From contig WNNJ02001110.1 of assembly GCA_012934845.2 (NCBI GenBank), forward strand, positions 1-64,000: a DNA stretch of 64,000 nucleotides. The letters run 5' to 3'. Under the pieces are notes generated by a model, which saw only the letters and a list, made by a program, of their open reading frames with translations, had not been told where the DNA came from and searched no databases. This DNA comes from Pomphorhynchus laevis. Lineage: Eukaryota > Acanthocephala > Palaeacanthocephala > Echinorhynchida > Pomphorhynchidae. The position numbers and the translations under genes are program-made. Shown here in pieces: positions 55,701-64,000 of the stretch. Each line of letters opens with the position of its first letter. Position 1 is the first letter of the stretch.

Positions 55701-56307
55701 ATTTCTTTTAATACTTATAACATCTATGTGTTCGAAATGTATATTTCGGCATTTAAAACGTAATTCACGATTTCCGAGCTAACATCACCGCGCTTAAAGT
55801 AATACTGGTATTCTTTGATCCGTGTGTCTAATTAATTATTAATTTTATAATAATTTTAGTGAACTAATTGACTAATTGTTGCTTTAAATTTTTGCATTAT
55901 TACGAAATGGCAAAACTAATAAAAACTTCTTAAATTATTCCTTAAACTAGTAATAAATAATTAATAATAAATAAAATATTTAATCATTAATAAGTGATTA
56001 CTAAATCATTAATTTAATTTAGTTATAATTTAATTAATTTTTATCATTTCACATTGTCATTGCTATTCATTCGTATTTAATTAGTTTACTTTAAATAGTT
56101 TAATTATTTTATGTACATATGTATAAGTAAGATTTATTTTATAAATACAACTTTTTAAAATAAAAATAAGCTAAGCTAAATCGAAGTTCTTGATAACAAT
56201 ACCGTTATGATTAAATCTACAATTAACCGATTCCTAATTTGTTGATTTACAGATATGTTAAACTGAAAATATCTCAAAACTGAATTAATCTTCACAACTT
56301 CAAAATA
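52701..56307. other. AT-rich intergenic DNA upstream of dynamitin
   Basis: No gene can be supported. Short open frames at 53066-53502 and 54300-54563 lack recognisable domains or neighbouring exons. Dense ta runs at 54960-55150. A possible 5' non-coding exon or promoter of the dynamitin gene must lie near the right end, but no clear TATA or Inr can be tied to it. Confidence 0.4.
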
Positions 56308-59300
56308 ATGGAATTGAAGAAACTTTCTGGAATTGTAAGTCAAATGAGGTTAAAATATAAATTTATTAAAAACCATATAGGCACCTGATGACGAACCAGA
56401 TGTTTTCGAAACAGAAGGAGTTGTTCCCCAAACGATACAGTATGCCGAAGGCAATAATGACATTTCCGTTAATGTAATCGACATCGAATTTGAAGATGTC
56501 TATAAACAATTTAGAGAACAATCTCATTTTGGTATTACCAATTAGTTACTTATTATTTGTTTCTTCTTTACCAATTCATTTCATAAATATAAACATGATT
56601 TTTAATATTTTTTATATATTTTATTATTAAAACTTTAATTGAAATTTGTAGCAATTTGTTCATTTTGTGTTAGCACATAAGATGATTAAACCGTTTAAGT
56701 TTGACAGCAAGAAGAAGTTACCGTTAGTTGTGATTGAAATTAATCTGACTTTGACTTCTAAATTTACAATAAAATTTAATTTAATTATCTATAAATTTAA
56801 ATTAAAACAAATTATAAAACTAACTCTAATACTTTCAATTTATACTAGTAAATAATAATTCTAGTAAATAATGTAGAATTAATAAATCTGATTAATTAAT
56901 CAATTAATTTGATTTTCGTTCATTACATTTTTGTTGAATTACAATTTGTGGGGTTTATTAGACTTAGAGGGCGGGGACAATTTTTCTCGTTATCATTAGT
57001 ATTATACTGAACTGTAATATTTTTTACGAACTGGCAAGTTTTGAATTCGTATTCAGTTTCTTCATATTCTTTGCCATGTTGTACTATTATCATACAATAC
57101 ATTTTAATGTTGCTCATTACGTACCACGTAAAGCGTTCAACATCAACTCACGTACTGTACCTTGCACGCTATACCACGTTCTCAGTACTTTATTCTCAAA
57201 ATGCAATTTATGCTTTAGAATTTATCTGATAAACTTAAAAAAATATCTGATAAACTTATGTAATTGATTAAAAATAGTAATTAATTTAATTGTAATTTAA
57301 TTGTAATTTAATTTTAATTCTAATTAATTTAATTAGATTTATGTAATTGTTTATATAAATTGTATATATGGATTCAACAATAATTAATTAATATTCATTT
57401 AATAAATTATAAGTATAAATTGTGTTATTCGATTTTAAATATAAATTCCTTTAGAAACTAATTCTAGTTTCAATTTTCAGGGTTCTTCACGGGTCAGGAC
57501 AGAGCGTCGACAAAAGCTTCTTCAGATGACCAAGTAAGTCTAATAAACCTATACTGTATCACTAAAATTGAGAGCAGTTAGATGTTACATCGCTATTAGA
57601 ACATTACAAATCCGCGGTCAATGAGTGTCGAAGACTGGAAAATTTGTTGACATCGTCAAAGGTACTAGCGTTTTAAACAAAATAAAGTTTATTTTTATAA
57701 AATAAGATATAACCAGTCACATGCATTTAGTCAAACGTGTAATTTTCTGTAAAATCTTATTGGCAGTATAAATGTCATTCGAAATTTATCACATAAAATT
57801 TTATTCGATTTTTCAACGCTTAGATATCACCAAGTAAAGATTTGGAGAATGTATATTGTGCTCTATCAGATATATTAAAAATCAACTTCCAGCCAAAGAC
57901 AAAAGCGTAATTTATTTTGTGTGAATGAGTAGGTAATTTGTTGGATTTGCAGAGTCACGACTGAATCGCATGTTGCAAACAATTCACTGCCTAGTGAGGA
58001 CCGTCAAGAGACGGCGTTTCTTCATAAGGTTAATTTTTCTAAAATTCAAAGTGTTCATTGCGATTTCGGTCTTTATAGTTCAAAATACTAGAAGAACGTA
58101 TTTCTTTTCTGGAAAAAATAGTTGGATTACAGGATAACATATTGGTAATTTTACTAATTCTGTATTATAATATATGATCTGCTTTAGGAAGAAATTTCAG
58201 CCGGAGTTACCGATAAATCTATTATGGTAAGTTAATCGTTAGTACTTCAATAGATTGTGAAATTTCGGAATTAAATTCAATTTTCCATACCTTTTATGTA
58301 AGGAATAGCAGAGTATTTTCCGTTCCATACGATGGAAAACTGAAATTTCTCCATCGTATGTCAATCATTTTATGTCAATCATTGCCAATCCATCAGGATT
58401 GGCAGTGATTGGCAAAAAAATTCCATTATTTTGGTTTTCCCTTTCAATAAAAGATGCTAAGCCCGTTTAGGTCCCACCTAGCTCTTTTCAGGATATATTC
58501 AAGTCTACTCAAGTCAGCTTTCGACGACCAGTTTACCGTAACGGTGAACCCGAAGTATTTTACTCGACTAGTGAAGGTAGGGAGTGGTTGATTAGTCAAA
58601 ATGGAGGAGAGGGCAGAGAGTGCTAATCTGTTAAGTTTTTGCTTTGTTGCAGGGGCGTCATGAAAGACAACTACCTGCAATTTGGCAGAGTTTAAAATAA
58701 AATTAAACCGGGTTAACTGATCTTTTAATCTTGAAAAGAATCGTCTGATGTCCGGGACTACGTCTTTGCACCTGCGTCCAGAGAACAGGGATGTGGTATC
58801 ATCAGCGTATACCACTAGACGTTGTTCGCGTTTAAATATTTTAAAGAGTTCAATGGAAGCAGCAAGAAACAAGAAAGGAGAAAGAGGTGATCCTTTGATG
58901 TATGTTAAGATATACAATTTACAATTATATTTTCTAAATAAAGTATCTTTTATGTACCTCTTTGCCCTATACTTTGTTTACCCAATTTTGCTACAACGCT
59001 TTTTCGAAAAACCAACATTGAAATGTTTATGGCATGTTGTGCTAATGGTGATTTAATTGCTTGTGGATATTTATTTGGTCAATTTAATTGAATTTAGTTT
59101 TATTTAGAACAGGAATCCCTGTTCTAAAATAGTAAAAGGTATCGACGTTAGAACTCACAGGCGTGTGCTACAACTTCATCTGCAGTTACATTTTATAGCT
59201 TTCCGCATAATATTCAATCAGAACCTTAATGGAAGGTTCGTTATATTCCAGAATTTACGATAATTCGATAGTTTACGGTCAATTTTGTCTATTCGGTTCT

Positions 59301-61195
59301 TTACATTTCAAGATTAACAAATCCATCATATGAGTTTGTTGTGTACTAACTACGTAGTTGTTTAACTTCCAATGTAATAAATTTCTCTCGTTTGATGAGT
59401 CTACGCCTTACCTTATGGTATTGTTTCATACGCTACTACTTTGCAATTGTAAACCCGGTTAAAACATATTTATTGTTTAGGGTATTCTTGCTGATTACAA
59501 ATCTAAGATTGATACTTTTAATCCTTCGATCATAAATGATGCCGGAAATAGACTTTCGCGGTTTGTTCAATCCATGTCAGATTCCTCAACTGAACAAGTT
59601 TGTAAAGCAATAGAAGACGCAAAGGTTATTTTAATTTTATTACTTTTATTGAACGCTGGTTTAATTTAAATTATTATTCTTATTTAAAAAACTTTATTAT
59701 TTATAAACATTTAAATTTTTGGGTAATTTTTTTTTAAATTATATAAAAATCTTTGTCAAAATATCCTTAAATTTTTTAAATAATCAAATTACATTTTTGC
59801 TGTACAACAAATATGCACCGATTAAATCAATACAGAAATCTTACATAACATTACGATTAATCCAGACCGAACACTATAGCTTGATATGACAAAATGCTTT
59901 TATAGCACGAACGTTGGAGACATTCGTGCTATAAAAACGTTTGTTAGTTATTCGAACGTTTTTTAAAAAACGTTCGTTCGTTATTTTTTGTAACGTTGGA
60001 GACTTTGTCAACTCTAGATTCTAATGGTTAACAAGTTAATTGTATTCAAAACAAGTTACGATAAGAGTTAATTTTTATTACTAAGAGTAAATATTAAATT
60101 ATTAATACGGATTAAATCAATAAAGAAATCTTACATAACATTACGATTAATAATAATTAAAATATTTTTAAATTTTTATATATTATATTGTAATAATACA
60201 AATTTTAATATTATATAATAATATTATAATAATATAATAATATTACATTAAAATATTGTTATATTTTATTGATATTTATTGATATTTTTCGTTTTTAATA
60301 TCAAATTCATTGGATAACAGCAATTGATGTGCATCCATACTAAAAGCGTTCAGTTGCTGCGAATAATTCTTCTTGATTGATCTTTAGAGTTATAGAAGAC
60401 AAACAATTCACGATTTTTTAAAGTTACGCAAATTTACCAAATAACCTTTCACTATTCCCGATATTCTCTTATTGACTTTCGTTTGACTCAAGCAAAATAT
60501 GAAGCATCAATCGTTCTTATGTTTCAAATCTAATAAAAAATATTAAAAAAAATATTTTCATTCTCTCATTTGGAAATTTTATTTTAAAATAAAATCAAGG
60601 CAAAAATAATAATCATTATTTTTATAATCAATATAAAAATAAAAATGAAATCGAAATATCGTTAAAATATATTAAAATATTAACAGAAACGAATGCGCTG
60701 GACTTGTTTCATTTATAATTTAAAATCGAAATTATTAAATCAAGTTGTAAATTCGCTTCTTACAAGCCGCGTCAGATTAGCTTAAATGTCTATAATCAAC
60801 TGTAATTGACTAGCATTGACCATTTGTTATTTTTTAAGTTACAAAAGTTATCAGAAATAATAGATAACAATCTTACGGTTATTGATTTAATTCCGTATCT
60901 GCTGACGAGACTTGAATCGTTAAATATTCTGCACACGAAAGGTACAAAAGTAAATAATCTAGATTGTTTGTATTATAAATTGATAATGTTAGCGGTGAAC
61001 TTCAATGAACAGGTAACAACGTTGGAAGAAAAACAACGGATCATAGCCGATACAATCGCTGCCAATTCCGAACTACTAAATAATGTATTTTTCGTTATCC
61101 TCATTTTCATCTAATTTACTTTTGTTTAGCTAAATAACAATCTCAGCCGAAACCTTGAATATTTACAGAAGACTATAAAATCTAACGATAAATAA
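56308..61195 (+). CDS. Dynactin subunit 2 (dynamitin, p50)
   Basis: Shoulder subunit of dynactin, the dynein activator. Twelve exons join in frame (GT/AG): 56308-56334, 56381-56531, 57481-57533, 57578-57661, 57824-57906, 57953-58028, 58079-58144, 58188-58226, 59481-59624, 60839-60941, 60993-61084 and 61130-61195, giving 327 aa (family about 380-405). The N-terminus MELKKLSGIAPDDEPDVFET fits the conserved PGIAxxxPDVYET peptide that binds the Arp1 filament. Coiled-coil segments follow (FKILEERISFLEKIVGLQ). The C-terminal block LESLNILHTKAVNFNEQVTT and IIADTIAANSELLNN matches fly dynamitin (ALHKYANNFAKIIAEIEQKQ, SLVNNKELL). The sequence is highly divergent outside these blocks. Intron 8 (1254 nt) carries a LINE fragment. 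Intron 10 is only 51 nt. Exon borders 3-6 rest on phase and splice sites and are less certain than the ends. Confidence 0.85.
56532..57480. other. Dynamitin intron 2
   Basis: AT-rich, with short open frames at 56667-56855 and 57041-57267 that do not fit the gene's phase. Nothing else supported. Confidence 0.5.
58444..58915 (-). mobile_element. LINE RT fragment in dynamitin intron 8
   Basis: Antisense to the gene. An open frame of 157 codons starts at the RT motif GSPLSPFLFLAASIELFKIF, has an intact VVYADDTTSLFSG, and ends SRVKYFGFTVTVNWSSKADL...RARWDL. Motif wording (GSPLSPFLF, YFGF) resembles Jockey/I/R1-type RTs rather than LINE-1 or LINE-2, making it a fourth LINE type in the window. Truncated at both ends but without a stop, hence fairly young. 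No TSD identified. Confidence 0.7.
58916..59480. other. Rest of dynamitin intron 8
   Basis: Mixed sequence without a supported exon. Small hairpins lie just before the LINE piece, at about 58325-58415 (gccaatccatcaggattggc and tccatacgatgga). Confidence 0.4.
59818..60155. repeat. 40-bp direct repeats bracketing 250 bp in intron 9
   Basis: attaaatcaatacagaaatc...ttacgattaat (about 59819-59860) recurs at about 60114-60155 with one or two differences. Between them lies a foldback, ttttatagcacgaa at 59898-59911 against ttcgtgctataaaa at 59923-59936, plus two copies of aacgttggagac. This could be a foldback insertion with a long flanking duplication. Confidence 0.6.
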
Positions 61196-61974
61196 CGGGG
61201 AATGACTTATAAGTTGACTTCAAATATCAATTTTTAACTTTTTACTAGATTTGTGTTGCTGACTTTAAAATTTATTATTTAATTTGGAATATAACCTGGA
61301 TTGATAAAAGAAGCCGTTATTTTTTGTTTAATTAAAAATAATATTAACTGTTATTTTATTATTTCGACTTTTTACAATATCTTCGTCGATATTGCTTACA
61401 ACGGACTTAACTAGGCGATATACATTTGTCTACATAAATCGAAAAATTAATTGACACTTTAATTAATTTATATTAATATTAAACTTTATTAATATTAATA
61501 TTAAATTTTACTATATTATATTTGCTATAATGTATATTTACTATATTTACTATAATGACATTATATAACATTATATAACATTACTATAACATTATATTTA
61601 CTATAATGGATATGAATTCATTAGCTGCGGGCTGGAATCCATATAGAATATTTCAAATAATAAGTTATCGTAACAGTAACCAACCAAAGACCAGAGATAA
61701 ATTGTTTATTTCGACAATGTTTCGATCCTCACTAGGATCTTTATCAAGTCAAATTATTGTGTGTTTAAGCTGTTAAAATTGCTTTGGTCGTTATATATAA
61801 TTTTGTTGCGAGATAGTTTCTTTACGTTAATAAGTTATATTTCGCTTTTTCATATATTCACTAATTTTAACACAACATTTTATAATTAATTAATATTTTA
61901 TCTATTTTAAAGTGTAAATATTTTGCTATATTTTAATGCAACCATAAATTTGATAAATTTATTATTAGATATAA
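61196..61974. other. 3' flank of dynamitin
   Basis: AT-rich. A less AT-rich segment at 61630-61740 contains tttcgatcctcactaggatc, whose ends pair (gatcc/ggatc). It may be a mobile-element remnant. No gene. Confidence 0.35.
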
Positions 61975-62580
61975 ATGACCACAACAACAATAAAATCTAA
62001 ATCATGCGTCGAGAAGGTGGGAACGGAGGCAGCATTTAAATGTGATAAGGAAGGGAGCGCGGCGGACGTCGAGAGGGAGTTGATTCTAGGCGAGTGGGGC
62101 GGTGATGAGGAAGGATCGGAGACCATAGTTGTTAGAGTAATTGAGCACGTAGAGTAAGATGAAATGACGGGAACGCAGTGATAGAGAATGGGGCGATTGT
62201 CGTCTAAGAAAGGGAGGTTGATGAACGATGGGGAGCCGACAGCGATGAGACGAAAAGTTACGAGAAGGCGGAGTTGTATGCGGATGTGGATGGTAAGCCA
62301 GGAGAGTTGGGCAAGATATGTTGATGTGTGGTCGAAGCGACGGAGAAGTAAAAGCACTCGAACGGCGGAGTTGTTGGGGTAGGATGATGGATTTTAAAGA
62401 GTTGGCGAAAATGTTGAGGCAGTACTCGATTTTAGGGAAAAGAAGCGATGAAAGAAGAGACATACAAGAACGGAAGTCGATAAGGGGTTGGATACTGCGT
62501 ATGTCATAGAGAATTAAGTTAGACGAGCGGACCTTGGCACGAACGAAGGGTTTAAGGAAAAGGTGATCATCGAAATTGAG
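61975..62580 (-). mobile_element. LINE-1 3' fragment
   Basis: Minus strand C-terminal domain: LLRRFDHTSTYLAQLSWL, LVTFRLIAVGSPSFINLPFL and GLRSFLITAPLA, matching 45135-45470 and 26733-26978. It is cut just before the terminal hairpin (it ends ttgttgttgtggtcatttat on the minus strand). 5' truncated near 62580. Confidence 0.85.
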
Positions 62581-63221
62581 CGTATAAAATATTACTAAAT
62601 GTAAATTAAATATTCCTTTGACGATTATTTCCTTTGACCGAAGACGCTGGTAAATCTTTTATTTTAATGGAAACATATTTATATTTATATTTTTATTACG
62701 AGGTAGTTTCTTTCCATTAATAAGTTATACTTCATATTTTATATATTCACTAATTTTAACACTTTATTTATAAAAGTGTAAATCTCTCACTATATTGTAA
62801 TGCTTTAATTCTAAAAATTAAAAATTAATTCTTTGACGGTATAATTTAATGCTAGTGTATCTATAATTAAATTAATTATTTGTTGTTTTGCCCCGGAACA
62901 AAATACCGTCAAATTTATAAATTAATAATAAATTCAAGTGAGATATGAAAAAAATATTAAAATGTGAATAGGAGGTGTTTCAAATAGTAAACGCTTTATT
63001 CCATAAATTCAATAAAACGATTGTTATAAAACCAGTATTTATGATACGCAGATCGTATAACCAGAATGCCACTTAAAATACGGTTTTAAAATATTTGAGC
63101 AAGTGATTTCTATACAGACTAGAAGATTAAATTTTTAAATGATCAGAATTTTAATTACAAAATTCATTTAAAATATTATAACTTCAAAACTCATTCGTAA
63201 AGATTATAGTAAAGACTTTAT
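62581..63221. other. AT-rich spacer
   Basis: Repeats phrases of the 61800-61880 flank (aggtagtttctttccattaataagttatact versus agatagtttctttacgttaataagttatatt). The LINE-1 fragment therefore lies between two related sequences. No gene. Confidence 0.5.
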
Positions 63222-63222
63222 T
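63217..63222 (-). terminator. AATAAA overlapping the stop codon
   Basis: AATAAA on the minus strand overlaps the last base of the stop codon (63224-63222) of the tail-anchored protein gene. If used, the 3' UTR is very short. Confidence 0.4.
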
Positions 63223-63782
63223 TAAATCAGATGTAGATACAAAGTTCCACCAATCATCACAGCGATAACGGTAAATGTTATTGTACCAATTGAATACAAT
63301 ATCAATGTTTCATATAGTTCACCTGATGAATTTGCATCTTTTTTGTTTTTATGCTCATTTATATTAATCTGAGTTTCATTGACAACGTTTTGTCGACACT
63401 TCTTCACTCTGTCCCCGGATTCACCGGACCCCTGTCGTGCATTATCAAGATCAATTTCGATAGTGCATTCTGAATAGACAAGTTTCGAGAAATCATGTCT
63501 TTTGACCAGTTCGGTGTAATCTCCACCAGTAGTCGTAATATCGTATATGGGGGATACCTTAGTTTCATGGATATTCGAGGGATTAATCTTCATTGCATTC
63601 CTGCTAAACAGTAATTGGGCATTCTTTGAATGTCGCCTATGCTTACCAGGCGATGACTGCTTTAGCAATAAAGACCGTCTATATTTATGAACTCGCTTTA
63701 CTGGTGATTGACCATATGTTAGCTTGCTTCTAAATCTTGGTGTTCCAAAGAGGTTGTATTTTGAAATATTACTCACAGCCAT
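63222..63782 (-). CDS. Unrecognised tail-anchored protein with CDK-type sites
   Basis: A single open frame of 186 codons, ATG at 63782. The N-terminal 60 residues are basic and carry GTPRFRSK, GQSPVKR and SSPGKHRR (S/T-P-x-K/R, the CDK consensus) plus RRSLL, an RxL-type cyclin-docking possibility. The middle is polar and acidic (TIEIDLDNARQGSGESG). The last 25 or so residues (ETLILYSIGTITFTVIAVMI to the end) form one hydrophobic segment next to a very short tail, as in tail-anchored proteins of the ER, nuclear envelope or mitochondria. I know of no matching family. GTGAGT follows the second codon and could be read as a donor, but the frame stays open and protein-like, so I keep one exon. Expression in cell division is an inference from the CDK sites and the upstream E2F-like site. 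Confidence 0.65.
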   Translation of the reverse strand: MAVSNISKYNLFGTPRFRSKLTYGQSPVKRVHKYRRSLLLKQSSPGKHRRHSKNAQLLFSRNAMKINPSNIHETKVSPIYDITTTGGDYTELVKRHDFSKLVYSECTIEIDLDNARQGSGESGDRVKKCRQNVVNETQININEHKNKKDANSSGELYETLILYSIGTITFTVIAVMIGGTLYLHLI

Positions 63783-63836
63783 TTATTTCGTGTTTAGGCT
63801 TCATTATTGCTTGCTAATTTGGGATAATTCAAAATC

Positions 63837-63845
63837 GGCGCCAAA
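63837..63845 (-). promoter_or_regulatory. E2F-like site upstream of the tail-anchored protein
   Basis: tttggcgcc on the minus strand fits the E2F consensus TTTSSCGC and lies 55 bp before the ATG at 63782. It is GC-rich in an AT-rich flank, so chance is less likely, but this is a single short site. Confidence 0.4.
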
Positions 63846-64000
63846 CCAAATTTAAATTTTTTATTGAAATTTAGTCATATTTTGTGCAAAACAAAACACA
63901 TCTTTGTTAATACTTGTCTCCAGTTGTCATTAGATTGTAAATAAGGCGAGGATACATCATTATTTATTATACAATTTAAATCCAATATATCGGTGGCACG
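63846..64000. other. Window edge
   Basis: Short intergenic piece. Nothing supported. Confidence 0.3.

Noticed and set aside
56667-56855. Extra dynamitin exon (MIKPFKFDSKKKLPL)
   Set aside because: No donor and acceptor pair keeps the phase between exons 2 and 3. Exons 2 and 3 already join in frame without it.
58980-59090. Mpv17-like peptide (FMACCANGDLIACGYLFGQ) in intron 8
   Set aside because: About 20 residues ending at a stop, no neighbouring family motifs. Likely chance.

Overview
The window looks like nuclear DNA of an invertebrate animal, most likely an insect or other arthropod. It is strongly AT-rich, the introns are spliceosomal and often short (51 to about 80 nt), and it is packed with non-LTR retrotransposons and foldback MITEs. 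There are no operons, bacterial-type genes, tRNA or rRNA genes that I can support.

Host genes. (1) On the + strand, an exon at 493-898 and a terminal exon at 14199-14395 join in phase to give a WH2-connector-acidic tail, as in WASP/WHAMM/JMY-type Arp2/3 activators. The two halves of the WH2 motif are separated by a 13.3-kb intron. (2) On the - strand, 20752-15825 holds five exons of the mitochondrial phosphate carrier (SLC25A3); its 5' coding exon was not found. (3) On the + strand, 56308-61195 holds twelve exons of a divergent dynactin subunit 2 (dynamitin), including a 51-nt in-frame intron. (4) On the - strand, 63782-63222 is an unrecognised, apparently tail-anchored 186-aa protein with CDK-type sites and an E2F-like site upstream.

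Mobile DNA. Family LINE-1 (my label; CR1/L2-type) has copies or pieces at 10954-13870, 25940-26580, 26600-31125 (nearly complete), 32255-32560, 32738-32999, 37775-37925, 39680-40590, 45068-47860, 50020-52700 and 61975-62580. Its 3' end carries a hairpin whose stem is kept by compensatory changes between copies. Family LINE-2 (CR1-like) lies at 31260-32250, 32570-35130, about 35150-36430 and 42830-44640. A third type, with an R2-like restriction-endonuclease C-terminus, is a 5'-truncated insertion at 48061-49343 with a poly(A) tail and target-site duplication. There are also foldback MITEs, a tRNA-derived SINE and a Penelope-like fragment.

The most striking structure is a 6.5-kb minisatellite of a 12-bp unit (4396-10953). 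It lies in the intron of gene 1, exactly between a LINE ORF1 remnant and the first codons of a LINE-1 ORF2. A second LINE-internal expansion, 11 identical 20-bp units at 30903-31120, sits in the 5' leader of the nearly complete LINE-1, while another copy shows about one unit at the same place. Long stretches near 14.4-15.8, 20.8-25.9 and 52.7-56.3 kb are AT-rich and hold only repeats or nothing I can name.
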